A DNA stretch of 64,000 nt from positions 1 to 64,000 of the forward strand of contig NZ_CVSV01000131.1 of NCBI RefSeq assembly GCF_001180245.1, given 5' to 3'. Source of the DNA: Prochlorococcus marinus. Its GTDB lineage: Bacteria; Cyanobacteriota; Cyanobacteriia; PCC-6307; Cyanobiaceae. The position numbers and the translations under genes are program-made. Shown piece after piece: positions 36,991 through 46,953 of this stretch (position 1 is the stretch's first letter; every line of letters begins with the position of its first letter). Below the pieces are notes generated by a model. That model worked only from the letters and a program-made list of their open reading frames with translations. It was not told the DNA's origin and did no database searches.

Positions 36991-37803
36991 GTGACAGATA
37001 AAATTGCGGTAATTGGTTTTGGAAATATTGCAAGTGCTATAGTTACACCTCTATTAGATAACAAATTAATTCAGCCAGAGAATGTTTTTTGTGTTGTAAA
37101 TACAGAAAAAAGTTTAGAAAAAATAAAAAATAACTATAAACATAATATAAACGTTTATAAATCAGGTTCTAAAGAGTCAAAAATAATTTGGGATTGTCAA
37201 TATAAACTTCTTTCGATAAAACCCCAACAATTAAATGACATAAGTGAGGCACATCATATAAAAAATAAGGACAATTTAATAGTTTCTATTCTTGCCGGAG
37301 TTTCAATAAATAGACTTGCTCAAAAGTTTCCTAATCATAAATGTGTGAGAGTGGTTACAAATATTCCAATAACTATTGGAAAAGGTTTAACAGGGATTTC
37401 TTGGGGAGAAGAAATTACAGAAGATCAGAAACAATTCACAAAAAAATTATTTGAAAATACTAGTAAAATTTATGAATTTACTGAAGATTACCTTGATATA
37501 TTTTTAGCTTTAACTTCATCAGGTCCTGCAATTATTGCTTTAATTATAGAAGCATTAAGTGATGGAGGATTAAGCGGGGGATTACCAAAAATAATTTCAG
37601 AGGAACTTGTTATGGAAATGATACTAGGGACTATTTTTCTAATAAAGGAAAATAAACTTACTACATCTGAGCTTAAAAATTTAGTAACTTCGCCAGGTGG
37701 AACAACTATTTCTGCTTTAAGGGTTTTAGAAAAAAAGAGTGTAAGGTCAGCATTAATTGAATCAATAGTTTCAGCTAGTAATAGAAGTAAGGAGTTTCGT
37801 TAG
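36991..37803 (+). CDS. proC: Pyrroline-5-carboxylate reductase ProC
   Basis: 270 aa, GTG start. VIGFGNIASAIVTPLLDNKL is the NAD(P)H-binding N-terminus, and PGGTTISALRVLEKKSVRSA closes the C-terminal helical domain. Final step of proline synthesis. It starts 7 nt after sepF. Its 3' end overlaps the convergent glycosyltransferase by 4 nt. Confidence 0.94.
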   Translation: MTDKIAVIGFGNIASAIVTPLLDNKLIQPENVFCVVNTEKSLEKIKNNYKHNINVYKSGSKESKIIWDCQYKLLSIKPQQLNDISEAHHIKNKDNLIVSILAGVSINRLAQKFPNHKCVRVVTNIPITIGKGLTGISWGEEITEDQKQFTKKLFENTSKIYEFTEDYLDIFLALTSSGPAIIALIIEALSDGGLSGGLPKIISEELVMEMILGTIFLIKENKLTTSELKNLVTSPGGTTISALRVLEKKSVRSALIESIVSASNRSKEFR

Positions 37804-38966
37804 GTTTTTGAATTATCTTTTAAGTTCATATAAACTTTTTCAAGTGAATTTATATTTTTAGTAATTGTGTATCTCTGAAGTATACGACCTCTAGCTTTCT
37901 CTCCAAGATCTTTTGTAAATGAAGGGTGTTCTACAAGAATTGGGATTATAGTTTTTAATTGTGCAGCCACATTATCAGTTGAAATTACTATTCCTGCTCC
38001 GTTATCTAAAACTTCACCGTCAGCTCCAGCATCTGTAGCTACACAAGCAGTACCAGCAGACATTGCCTCTAAAAGTGATAATGATAAACCTTCTACTAGG
38101 CTTGGTAAGAAAAAAACTTCTGCTATTTGCATTATTGCTATCCTAGTTTCTAAATCTAATTCGGCACCCCACCAAATTAATTTCTCATTGCCAAGGTTAG
38201 AAAAACTATTTTCAAGTGTTGGCTTCATGGGTCCATCCCCAACAATAACTAATTTGCAATTTTGAGTTTTTGTTTGGCGCCAAGAACGTAAAAGTGCCTC
38301 GATATTTTTCTCATTTGCAATCCTTCCCATATATAAAAAGATTCTTTCATTTCCAAGTTTGTTTTTTACCTGATCATATTTTTTACTTTTTTCGCAAAAA
38401 GGTTTCCAAATATTTTCATCAACGCCGTTTGGAATAACTATTAGTTTTTCTGTAGGTACGCCTAATTTATCAAGAACATTTTTTTGAGGTTCAGAAAAAA
38501 TAATTATTTTATCGAACTTTGCTAAAGATGGAGCATAAAGTTGATAGGTTAATTGTTGAGTGCTCGCAGTTAGATTTCTATTTTTTGCATCAAATGGTGG
38601 ATGAAATGTTCCTATAAGAGGAACATTAATTTCATTACACAGCTCTGGAAGTCTAAAGTCTAAAGGAGATAAAGTTAGGCTTGCATGTACTATGTCAGGT
38701 TTTAATCTTTCCAATGATAGTCTTAGCTCTTTTTCCGCCCTTGGTGAGGGTATTGTATAAACTTGAGATTTAATTAAATATGGGAGACTTACATCAGGAT
38801 CATTTGCAAGAAATAATGGTTCTGATGAATTTGAACTAGAGGGATTGTCGAAATGAATAAAACTAATTTTATGCCCTCTGGCCTTCAATTCCTTAGTAGT
38901 TGAATTGCCATAAGTTACATTTCCGCAAAAAGGGGATTTTTTACCCAACCAGGCAATATGAACCAC
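37800..38966 (-). CDS. GT4-family glycosyltransferase
   Basis: 388 aa, GT-B fold. N-terminal donor-proximal HIAWLGKKSPFCGNVTYGNS, then GVDENIWKPF and LYMGRIANEKNIEALLRSWR, and the E-x7-E motif SLVEGLSLSLLEAMSAGTAC. Acceptor unknown; cyanobacterial GT4 enzymes of this type make glycolipids or polysaccharides (a DgdA-like role is possible but not shown). Convergent with proC. Confidence 0.88.
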   Translation of the reverse strand: MVHIAWLGKKSPFCGNVTYGNSTTKELKARGHKISFIHFDNPSSSNSSEPLFLANDPDVSLPYLIKSQVYTIPSPRAEKELRLSLERLKPDIVHASLTLSPLDFRLPELCNEINVPLIGTFHPPFDAKNRNLTASTQQLTYQLYAPSLAKFDKIIIFSEPQKNVLDKLGVPTEKLIVIPNGVDENIWKPFCEKSKKYDQVKNKLGNERIFLYMGRIANEKNIEALLRSWRQTKTQNCKLVIVGDGPMKPTLENSFSNLGNEKLIWWGAELDLETRIAIMQIAEVFFLPSLVEGLSLSLLEAMSAGTACVATDAGADGEVLDNGAGIVISTDNVAAQLKTIIPILVEHPSFTKDLGEKARGRILQRYTITKNINSLEKVYMNLKDNSKT

Positions 38967-39051
38967 ATTAATTGATTTAGCTATTTATAAAGTTAACAGT
39001 AAGAGCCGCTATGATCATAATTTTTAAATTTTTTTATGATTTATAAAAATC

Positions 39052-39837
39052 TTAGTTATATATTTCTCTCAACATTTTTAGTGAAGATAATTCTTTCTCT
39101 AGTTGAGCAGAGATCCATGTCTCAATAATAAATAATATTTTAAGCCAGACTTTTTTTGGTCCCAATAACTCTCCATTAGATTTTATTGGTAATTCGGGGA
39201 AAAGAAGTCTTTGTAATAGAGCAACTTCAGATGCATTTATTTTTAGATTACTTTGAGGATCTTCAATTGAGGAAAACCCTTCACTTGGCAAATAATAACA
39301 ACGCCATTCCCAATTTCCTAAAGGCGGAATAATAGGTTCTCCAGTTTTACAGCAATGATGAATTGGTAAATTTATACCTCCAATGGCTAATAGATGGATT
39401 AAAGATTGAATACTCATTGAGAGCATTTTAATATCTTCTTCTTTAGATTCTTCATACAAATAAATCCTATCTAGATGTGCAAGAACACAAGATAAATAGT
39501 TTTGTTGCTTATCATTATTACCTACTAATAAAAAAGTTAATTCAGTTATTGCTTGCGCGGCTGCAAGACATTCAATATTTTTCCCTAGACCAGAATAGCT
39601 TTTTAATATTTTAATTTGACGTACAGATTTAAGATTTCTTTTCCCAAAAATTTGCAGACTTAAATATGTTAATGGAGTAGCTGCGGCAAGACTACTTTTA
39701 GGACGTCTAGCACCAGGCACCGCTAATCGAACAATCCCCTGCTCATCAGTAAGAATAGTTATTAATCTATCATTCTCGCCTAATGGAGAAGCTTTAATAC
39801 AGAGACCCTCTAGTCTGCACTCACCAGAACCAGACAT
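39052..39837 (-). CDS. recO: DNA repair protein RecO
   Basis: 261 aa. OB-fold N-terminus LEGLCIKASPLGENDRLITI then VPGARRPKSSLAAATPLTYL; helical C-terminal domain with a HHCCKTGEPI Cys cluster that may bind zinc. RecO loads RecA onto SSB-coated DNA in the RecFOR pathway. The deoC stop is directly adjacent, so the two are in one unit. Confidence 0.93.
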   Translation of the reverse strand: MSGSGECRLEGLCIKASPLGENDRLITILTDEQGIVRLAVPGARRPKSSLAAATPLTYLSLQIFGKRNLKSVRQIKILKSYSGLGKNIECLAAAQAITELTFLLVGNNDKQQNYLSCVLAHLDRIYLYEESKEEDIKMLSMSIQSLIHLLAIGGINLPIHHCCKTGEPIIPPLGNWEWRCYYLPSEGFSSIEDPQSNLKINASEVALLQRLLFPELPIKSNGELLGPKKVWLKILFIIETWISAQLEKELSSLKMLREIYN

Positions 39838-40494
39838 TTAAAAATTTATTTCTTGGAAAATCTCACAAAAATTAGAAGTTCCAACGCAACTAATTCCATT
39901 ATCAAACAAATCAATAACTTGTGTAAGTTTTTTTATACCACCTACAACTTTTATTTGATTTTGAGAGCCTGTTATTTTTAGTATTTCGGGGACATCATTA
40001 GATGTAAGAGGAGATCCAAACCCGTCCCCGAATTGAAAATTTTTTATTCCTAATTCCAAACATATTTCTATCGCATTAATAAAAACTTCTTCTTGTAGTT
40101 TTGATTTATTTATGATTATTGAAACTGGTAATCCAGATAATTTAACTTGCTCAATTTCAGCAGCGAAAGTTTCTAAATTTCTTTTGGATAAATTGATAAA
40201 GTTTGGGATATATTCGATTCCTTTTGCACCCTTATCTTTTGCAAAACAAACTAATTCTACAATAAATGAAACTGGTAAATCTGCTAAAGGGTAAGAAATA
40301 AGTGCGTTTATATCTGCACTGTAATTACCCAAACAGTTTTTAAGATCAGTTAAATAATTTAGTGAAGTAGAAATATTTTTGATATTGTATTTTCTTATTA
40401 AATCGCAATTCACACAGAAATCTTCCCATGATAAGTAAGGGTTAATAATAATCGCATGAATTTTCTCGTTTAATTCATATTCAATATTGGGCAT
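39838..40494 (-). CDS. deoC: DeoC-like deoxyribose-phosphate aldolase homologue
   Basis: 218-aa TIM-barrel protein aligned over its length with DeoC (KGAKGIEYIPNFINLSKRNL, SIIINKSKLQEEV, IKVVGGIKKLTQVIDL). However, at the position of the Schiff-base lysine (family FIKTSTG) it has NFQFGDGFGS, and the family EVDVV acid segment reads GIEYI, so classic aldolase activity is doubtful. Only the second conserved lysine (IKVVGG) is kept. Upstream of recO in one unit. Confidence 0.85.
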   Translation of the reverse strand: MPNIEYELNEKIHAIIINPYLSWEDFCVNCDLIRKYNIKNISTSLNYLTDLKNCLGNYSADINALISYPLADLPVSFIVELVCFAKDKGAKGIEYIPNFINLSKRNLETFAAEIEQVKLSGLPVSIIINKSKLQEEVFINAIEICLELGIKNFQFGDGFGSPLTSNDVPEILKITGSQNQIKVVGGIKKLTQVIDLFDNGISCVGTSNFCEIFQEINF

Positions 40495-40501
40495 TTAAAA
40501 C

Positions 40502-41086
40502 TTATTTAGATTGAATCAATCCATAACCTCCATGATTCCTTTTATATATAACTTGAAGTTCATTATTTTTCTTGTTTCGAAAAACATAAAAATCATGATC
40601 AATTAAATCTAATTGTTTTCTTGCTTCGTCTGATGAAATTGGAATCATTTCAAAGTATTTATTTTTTATAGATGGCTCAGGCAGACGTGCTTCAGTTCCT
40701 TCTTTAAAAAAAGCTTTATCCAAAAAATTTGATTCCATACTTTCAATTGGTAAAGAATCTTTATTTTTAAATTGTTTATTATGAATTGTTTTATTGTTTC
40801 TTTCTTTGTATTTGCGTAATTTTCTACAAAGTTTATTCGAGACTAAATCAATACTTGAGTATAGATTTTCAGTTTTTTCTTCAGCTCTAATTACGGTACC
40901 ATTTGCAAAAATAGTAACTTCTGCAGTTTGGAACGAGACTCTTGGATTCTTTTCAATTGAAAGGTGTATGTCAGCTTCTTTAACGATATCCTTATAGTGA
41001 TGTGTTGCTTTTTCTATCTTTGCCTCAGTATATTCTTTTAATGCTCCAGTGAGCTCAAGATTCTTTCCATGGATTAAAATTTTCAT
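40502..41086 (-). CDS. hpf: Long-form ribosome hibernation factor Hpf (LrtA)
   Basis: 194 aa. N-terminal beta-alpha domain MKILIHGKNLELTGALKEYT with SIEKNPRVSFQTAEVTIFAN, a basic linker, then the C-terminal dimerisation domain PISSDEARKQLDLIDHDFYV and VIYKRNHGGYGLIQ. It dimerises 70S ribosomes into 100S in the dark or starvation; in cyanobacteria it is the light-repressed lrtA product. Divergent from lipB with ~45 nt. Confidence 0.94.
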   Translation of the reverse strand: MKILIHGKNLELTGALKEYTEAKIEKATHHYKDIVKEADIHLSIEKNPRVSFQTAEVTIFANGTVIRAEEKTENLYSSIDLVSNKLCRKLRKYKERNNKTIHNKQFKNKDSLPIESMESNFLDKAFFKEGTEARLPEPSIKNKYFEMIPISSDEARKQLDLIDHDFYVFRNKKNNELQVIYKRNHGGYGLIQSK

Positions 41087-41130
41087 AACAAATCTAAAAA
41101 TATTTACTTACTTTCTAAATCTACTTAAAT

Positions 41131-41781
41131 ATGGATAATAGAACAGCAATAATTAAACAACCTGATAATATTTCTTCTTTTAATGATGTTTATAAATTAC
41201 AAAAAGAATATCAGGAGGCATTGATTTTAGATAATTCTAACCCTGATTTTGTTTGGATAGGCGAGCATCAACTTTGTTATACATTGGGGAGAGGATCTAA
41301 TTACGATAATTTACTATTTTCTCTAAATGATACTAAATATGATGTTTTTAAGATTGATAGAGGTGGTGAGGTAACTTGTCATATGCCAGGACAATTAGTA
41401 ACGTATTTGGTTTTAGATTTGAAAAATTTTAATAAAGATTTAAATTGGTACTTAAGAAAAATTGAAGAAATTATTATAAGAATCCTTGGAGCTTTTAATA
41501 TAGATTGTCACTCTAGAAAAGGGTTTACTGGTGTTTGGATAGGAAATAAGAAAATCGCATCAATTGGAATTGGGTGTAAAAGATGGATTACGATAAATGG
41601 ATTTTCAATCAATATTGACTGCGAATTAGAAAACTTTAATAAGATTGTTCCTTGCGGAATAGAAAATTGTCTTATGGCAAATATTATTGATTACAATAAA
41701 AATTTAAATATTCAAGAAGTCAAGAGAATTGTTAAAAAAACCATCGAGGAAGAATTTAATTTTGATTTTATATCAAAATAG
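41131..41781 (+). CDS. lipB: Lipoyl(octanoyl) transferase LipB
   Basis: 216 aa. [40 protein letters not shown] (catalytic Lys) and [14 protein letters not shown] (catalytic Cys) give the octanoyl transfer site. It supplies lipoyl precursors for enzymes such as the pyruvate dehydrogenase E2 encoded 3 kb downstream. Upstream of the AMP-ligase by 27 nt. Confidence 0.94.
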   Translation: MDNRTAIIKQPDNISSFNDVYKLQKEYQEALILDNSNPDFVWIGEHQLCYTLGRGSNYDNLLFSLNDTKYDVFKIDRGGEVTCHMPGQLVTYLVLDLKNFNKDLNWYLRKIEEIIIRILGAFNIDCHSRKGFTGVWIGNKKIASIGIGCKRWITINGFSINIDCELENFNKIVPCGIENCLMANIIDYNKNLNIQEVKRIVKKTIEEEFNFDFISK

Positions 41782-41808
41782 AAATTAAAATTTCAAAATC
41801 AATTTGAT

Positions 41809-43752
41809 ATGGGTGATTTAGCGTATTGGCCTGCAGCCAAACCTCTTTCTAAAAAAAATACATTTGCCAAAAATAGAGATTTTATTAAGAACCTTGATCA
41901 TATAGATCAAATTTGGGAAAAATTAAAATTTAAATGTGGTGATACTTTAGCTGTTTGCGATTTAAGAGGGAAATACAAAGAAAAATTTTCTTATTCTGAG
42001 CTGGCTGATTTAATAACAAAAGTCTCTTTTTCTTTCGAAAATTATGGTTTAAAAAAGGGGGATGTAGTTACTGTAATATCTGAAAATTCTCCAAGATGGC
42101 TAGCAGTAGATCAAGGCTTAATGCGTTTAGGCGCTATAAATGCAGTGAGAGGTATTAATTCTCCTTCAGTAGAATTAGACTATATTATTGGGCACTCTAA
42201 TTCAGTAGGACTAATAGTTCAATCTAGGGAAATTTGGCTAAAGTTAAACAACAAAGAAGAATTAAAAAAAAGACTGAAATTTATAATCAATTTAGAAGAT
42301 GAACAATTTGAAAGTTTAATAAGTTGGAGTACATTCTTAAGTTCAGTAGAAAAAGAAAATTCACAAAATAATAATCTTGAAAAATTTAATCCAGAAATTG
42401 ATGACATCGCTACTATCCTTTACACTTCTGGGACGACCGGAAAACCTAAAGGTGTGCCTTTGACTCATGCAAATTTTTTACATCAAATAATTAATTTAGC
42501 CTATATCGCTGATCCAGAACCAGGGACCTCTGTATTAAGCGTTTTGCCTATCTGGCATTCTTATGAGAGAAGTGCTGAATACTTCTTTTTTTCATGCGGT
42601 TGTTCTCAATACTATACAATTCCAAAATTTCTTAAAGATGATATTACACAAATAAAACCTGTTGTCATGGCTACTGTACCGAGACTATGGGAAGCAATAC
42701 ATGATGGTTTTTTTCAGGCTTTGAAAAAAATGCCTTCCAAAAAGCAAAAACTTATTAAGTTTTTGATAAGTAATAGTTCAGTTTTCAAAAGGAGTCTTAG
42801 AAAGATAAGAAATATAGATATAAATCAAATAACTTTTAAATCAAAAATCCCCTTGCTGGGTGCTGTTATTAGCCGATATCCTTTACATAAATTGTCTACT
42901 ATTTTTTTATGGCCGAATATTCTTAGACAACTATGCGGAGAAAAACTGAAATTTCCCATTAATGGTGGAGGTGCATTGCCAGAACATGTAGATCTTTTTT
43001 TTGAATCTTTAGGTGTAGATGTTTTGGTGGGATATGGACTCACAGAAACTAGTCCAGTATTAACTTGTAGGAGAAGAGAATTAAATGTTAGAGGATCATC
43101 TGGGCAGCCTCTTTCATTTACTGAAATCAAAATAGTGAATGATGATAAAAAAAAGATTCTGAAGTTCAGAGAAGTCGGGAAAATACTTGTTAGGGGGCCG
43201 CAAGTAATGAAAGGTTATCTTAATAATGAAATAGCTACAAATGATGTTTTATCCAAGGATGGTTGGTTTGATACTGGTGATTTAGGTTTTCTAATACCAA
43301 ATGGTTCTCTCTTTATAACGGGAAGAGCCAAGGATACAATTGTGCTATCAAGTGGTGAAAATATAGAACCAAATCCGCTAGAGACTGAAATTCTTAGTTC
43401 TGAATTTATTAATCAGATTCAATTAGTAGGACAAGATAAGAAATGTTTAACAGCCCTTGTAGTTCCTAATGTCGAATTGGTTAAAAGCAAGTTTTTGGAA
43501 GAAGACCTTTCAAAATTAAACCTGAATAAGAAAATTGGTACATTTTTTAAATCACAAATTAATAATTTGCTTAAAAGTCGATTAGGAGCAAGATCAGAAG
43601 AACAAATATTAGATTGTTATTTTGTTGATGCCTTTACTCTAGAAAATGGGTTATTAACACAAACTCTTAAACAAAAAAGAAAAGAAATAGAAAAAAAGTA
43701 TTCATTACAAATAGAAAATATGTATGAAAACAAATTTAGTAAGAAAATTTGA
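41809..43752 (+). CDS. Acyl-ACP/acyl-CoA synthetase (AMP-forming ligase)
   Basis: 647-aa ANL-superfamily ligase. Motif YTSGTTGKPKGVPLTHANFL, then GYGLTETSPVLTCRRRELNV and DGWFDTGDLGFLIPNGSLF, then KDTIVLSSGENIEPNPLETE with the catalytic Lys region. Cyanobacterial homologues act as acyl-ACP synthetases recycling free fatty acids. ATG start; 27 nt after lipB. Confidence 0.93.
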   Translation: MGDLAYWPAAKPLSKKNTFAKNRDFIKNLDHIDQIWEKLKFKCGDTLAVCDLRGKYKEKFSYSELADLITKVSFSFENYGLKKGDVVTVISENSPRWLAVDQGLMRLGAINAVRGINSPSVELDYIIGHSNSVGLIVQSREIWLKLNNKEELKKRLKFIINLEDEQFESLISWSTFLSSVEKENSQNNNLEKFNPEIDDIATILYTSGTTGKPKGVPLTHANFLHQIINLAYIADPEPGTSVLSVLPIWHSYERSAEYFFFSCGCSQYYTIPKFLKDDITQIKPVVMATVPRLWEAIHDGFFQALKKMPSKKQKLIKFLISNSSVFKRSLRKIRNIDINQITFKSKIPLLGAVISRYPLHKLSTIFLWPNILRQLCGEKLKFPINGGGALPEHVDLFFESLGVDVLVGYGLTETSPVLTCRRRELNVRGSSGQPLSFTEIKIVNDDKKKILKFREVGKILVRGPQVMKGYLNNEIATNDVLSKDGWFDTGDLGFLIPNGSLFITGRAKDTIVLSSGENIEPNPLETEILSSEFINQIQLVGQDKKCLTALVVPNVELVKSKFLEEDLSKLNLNKKIGTFFKSQINNLLKSRLGARSEEQILDCYFVDAFTLENGLLTQTLKQKRKEIEKKYSLQIENMYENKFSKKI

Positions 43753-43790
43753 TTTGTTCTATCTATATTGAATAGGTAATTTAATTTTTT

Positions 43791-44234
43791 ATGGAAACAA
43801 AAAACTCAATATCTATAAAGCGCTCAATAGCTATTAAAGCTGTAGTTACACCAACTTGGAAGGAAGATGCTGAAAAAGAATTAAGTAAAGCAATTTCAAA
43901 CATTGATCAGCAATTATCGCAACTGGAGCAAGAGGGGCAGCAAATAGTAAATAATATTAGATCCCAATCGGTTAATCCCCTAGATCCAAGGGTTCAAGAA
44001 CAGGTTAGTCAGGTGCAACAACAAGTCGCAGCAAAACGAAATGAAATTGAAGAGCAAAAAAGAAATCTTCTTCAACAACAGAGTCAAGTTCGCGAATTAA
44101 AAATGGACGAAATTGTTGATCAAGGGCAAGTGGATAGTTTCTGTGATGTCACTGTGGGAGACAATCTTATTGAAAAAATGCAAGTATCGATTACGGTTAA
44201 GGATGGAGTTATTCAATCTATAGATAATAATTAA
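43791..44234 (+). CDS. YlqD family protein
   Basis: 147 aa. SIKRSIAIKAVVTPTWKEDA, a long Gln-rich coiled coil (SNIDQQLSQLEQEGQQIVNN to about 100), then a beta domain VTVGDNLIEKMQVSITVKDG. Matches the Pfam YlqD architecture found in cyanobacteria and Bacillus. Function unknown. Confidence 0.85.
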   Translation: METKNSISIKRSIAIKAVVTPTWKEDAEKELSKAISNIDQQLSQLEQEGQQIVNNIRSQSVNPLDPRVQEQVSQVQQQVAAKRNEIEEQKRNLLQQQSQVRELKMDEIVDQGQVDSFCDVTVGDNLIEKMQVSITVKDGVIQSIDNN

Positions 44235-44357
44235 ATAGAAGATTTAGTATTTTTGATAAATATAAGTAAATCTTAATTTCGAAAAGTTTTAAATTCTAAT
44301 CGATCTAAATTATTACTTTCTTAAGTTTTAAGAGTTCCCACTGTGAAGATGATTTCG

Positions 44358-44363
44358 TATAAT
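44358..44363 (+). promoter_or_regulatory. Candidate promoter -10 element of pdhC
   Basis: TATAAT at 44358-44363 sits in the ~220-nt gap before pdhC, leaving a leader of about 85 nt. No convincing -35 at the standard spacing, so this is weak support. Confidence 0.35.
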
Positions 44364-44452
44364 TAAAACAAGAGTTTAAAGGGTTCTTAACCATAAAAAC
44401 TGTAGGAAGTTTGGTAGAAATCCCTTGAAACTTATGCAATAACAATTTTCTT

Positions 44453-45820
44453 ATGTCTCACGAAATATTCATGCCTGCCTTGAGTTCTACTATGACGGAG
44501 GGCAAGATTGTGGAATGGTTGAAAAATCCAGGAGATAAAGTTGAAAGAGGTGAATCTGTCTTGGTTGTTGAGTCTGACAAGGCAGATATGGATGTTGAAT
44601 CTTTTCAGGATGGATATCTTGCGGCTGTTTTAATGCCTGCTGGCAGCACTGCACCAGTAGGAGAGACTATCGGTCTTATTGTAGAAAATGAGGATGAGAT
44701 AGCTTCTGTTCAAGAACAAAATAAAGGAAATCAACCCGAAGTTTCAAGTCCGGATCAACTTGAATTGGTAAGCAATAAAACTGAAGAAAAACCAGTAGTT
44801 CAGACTGAAAATATCAATAAAGAAGCTGAAGAAGTCGTCTTAAAGAGTGAAAAGCCTGCACCATCTTTTAATAGTGATCAAATTAATGCTGCTACGAGTA
44901 ATGTTTCTTCGAGGGTGATTGCATCTCCAAGAGCTAAAAAACTTGCCTCTCAAATGGGTGTTGATTTAGCAAAGGTTCATGGATCCGGACCTCACGGAAG
45001 GGTTCAAGCTGATGATATTTTAAAAGCTAATGGCCAACCAGTCTCTATACCATGGATAGGTGAAGGTGGTTCTCCTGCAAGTATCCCTGGTGCAAATCTG
45101 GGAGTTGAAAGTAAACCAGAAACTTCAGGAAATAGTTTTGGTAATCCCGGAGAAACAGTTCAATTTAATACTCTTCAAAAAGCGGTAAATAAAAATATGG
45201 AATCTAGTTTAGATGTGCCATGTTTTAGGGTGGGGTATTCCATTAACACGGATAAATTAGATAATTTCTACAAAAAAGTAAAACAGAACGGAGTTACTAT
45301 GACTGCTTTACTAGTAAAGGCAGTTGCAAAGACACTAAAGAAACATCCGCAAGTTAACTCAAGTTTTTCAGAGAACGGAATTTCTTATCCAGAAAATATA
45401 AATATTGCTGTTGCTGTTGCGATGGAAGATGGTGGACTAATAACTCCAGTTTTAAAAGAACCATGCAATACTGATTTATTTGAATTGTCTAGGGAATGGA
45501 AAGATCTCGTAAAAAGATCAAGATCAAAACAATTAGAACCTGATGAATACTCAACGGGAACCTTCACTTTATCTAACCTTGGGATGTTTGGAGTTGATAG
45601 ATTTGACGCAATTCTTCCTCCAGGTACCGGTGCTATTTTAGCCATAGCATCATCGAAACCAACCGTTGTTGCTAATAGTGATGGTTCAATATCTGTTAAA
45701 AAAATAATGCAAGTAAATCTAACAGCTGATCATAGAGTGATCTATGGAGCTGATGGAGCTTCATTCTTAAAAGACTTGGCTTCCCTGATTGAAGATGAGC
45801 CAGAGACTCTTGTCTCCTAA
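44453..45820 (+). CDS. pdhC: Dihydrolipoamide acetyltransferase (pyruvate dehydrogenase E2)
   Basis: 455 aa. Lipoyl domain (1-75) with the lipoylated Lys43 in VVESDKADMDVESF, an Ala/Pro/Glu-rich linker, peripheral-subunit-binding domain SPRAKKLASQMGVDLAKVHG (about 158-190), and a catalytic core ending DHRVIYGADGASFLKDLASL with catalytic His near residue 427. It forms the pyruvate dehydrogenase core. Followed 6 nt later by queA. Confidence 0.95.
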   Translation: MSHEIFMPALSSTMTEGKIVEWLKNPGDKVERGESVLVVESDKADMDVESFQDGYLAAVLMPAGSTAPVGETIGLIVENEDEIASVQEQNKGNQPEVSSPDQLELVSNKTEEKPVVQTENINKEAEEVVLKSEKPAPSFNSDQINAATSNVSSRVIASPRAKKLASQMGVDLAKVHGSGPHGRVQADDILKANGQPVSIPWIGEGGSPASIPGANLGVESKPETSGNSFGNPGETVQFNTLQKAVNKNMESSLDVPCFRVGYSINTDKLDNFYKKVKQNGVTMTALLVKAVAKTLKKHPQVNSSFSENGISYPENINIAVAVAMEDGGLITPVLKEPCNTDLFELSREWKDLVKRSRSKQLEPDEYSTGTFTLSNLGMFGVDRFDAILPPGTGAILAIASSKPTVVANSDGSISVKKIMQVNLTADHRVIYGADGASFLKDLASLIEDEPETLVS

Positions 45821-45826
45821 ATTTAA

Positions 45827-46951
45827 TTGATTTCTCAAATTAATAATGAAGAAAGAGATTATAAGCTTGAAGCTTATGATTATCTACTTGATCCTTCATT
45901 AATTGCTAGTAAACCTTCTGCAATTAGGCATGAATCAAGATTGATGATAGTTAGAAATAGTTTTTTAGAAGAAGACTGTTTAACTAATAAATTTACCAAG
46001 GATCTTTTAGATGAATTTAGAGAAGGGGATCTTGTGATTGTAAATAATACTAAAGTTATGAAAGCTAGGTTAAAGATTGAATTAGAAAATAAGACATTAG
46101 TCGAATTATTAGTTTTAGAAAGATCCCATGAATGTGTTTGGTTATGTTTGGCAAAGCCAGCAAAAAAGTTAAAAATAAATAGAAAATTAAAATTAAAATC
46201 TCCATTAGCACAAGATATTAATTTGATTGTTGATGGAGTTGATGAAGAAACTGGAGGGAGATTTATTAAATTTCCGGAAAATATAACTTGTCTCAATTCA
46301 ATGAATGAACTTCTTGATAAATACGGGGAAATCCCTCTTCCTCCTTATATAAAAAATTCCGAAGAAGAATCTTTTCATGAGAAAAGTTATCAAACTGAGT
46401 ATGCAACAAATCCGGGGGCAGTTGCTGCACCAACAGCTGGTTTACACTTAAGCAAAAGTCTTATTTTCAATCTAAAAAAAAAAGGCGTAATAATCTTACC
46501 GATAACTTTGCACGTGGGTTATGGAACATTCAAACCAATTGATCAAGAAGATTTAAGTAACTTAAAACTTCACAAAGAATGGGTAAGTGTTAATAAGGAA
46601 GTAGTGGAGGAAATAAAAAGAATAAAGAAAACAGATAGAAAAATAATTGCTATTGGTACAACTAGCGTAAGAGCTCTTGAAAGTTGTTATTCTTACGAAA
46701 TTAATGACTTTATTCCCATAGCTAAATATGTAGATTTAGTAATTAAGCCAGGTTATAAATTTAAAGTAGTTGATGGATTATTAACTAATTTTCATCTCCC
46801 TAAAAGTTCATTATTACTTTTAGTAAGTGCAATGATTGGTAGAGAAAGATTATTAGATCTGTATAAAAAAGCCATAAAAGAAAAATTTAGATTCTTCTCT
46901 TATGGCGATGCGATGTATATTTCACCAGATTCACTACTGGAGAAAAAATAG
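45827..46951 (+). CDS. queA: S-adenosylmethionine:tRNA ribosyltransferase-isomerase QueA
   Basis: 374 aa, TTG start. LEAYDYLLDPSLIASKPSAI, then GAVAAPTAGLHLSKSLIFNL and YGTFKPIDQEDLSNLKLHKE, and the C-terminal FHLPKSSLLLLVSAMIGRER are signature blocks. It transfers ribosyl of SAM to the preQ1 base at tRNA position 34. Stops 2 nt from the convergent cysK end. Confidence 0.94.
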   Translation: MISQINNEERDYKLEAYDYLLDPSLIASKPSAIRHESRLMIVRNSFLEEDCLTNKFTKDLLDEFREGDLVIVNNTKVMKARLKIELENKTLVELLVLERSHECVWLCLAKPAKKLKINRKLKLKSPLAQDINLIVDGVDEETGGRFIKFPENITCLNSMNELLDKYGEIPLPPYIKNSEEESFHEKSYQTEYATNPGAVAAPTAGLHLSKSLIFNLKKKGVIILPITLHVGYGTFKPIDQEDLSNLKLHKEWVSVNKEVVEEIKRIKKTDRKIIAIGTTSVRALESCYSYEINDFIPIAKYVDLVIKPGYKFKVVDGLLTNFHLPKSSLLLLVSAMIGRERLLDLYKKAIKEKFRFFSYGDAMYISPDSLLEKK

Positions 46952-46953
46952 AT

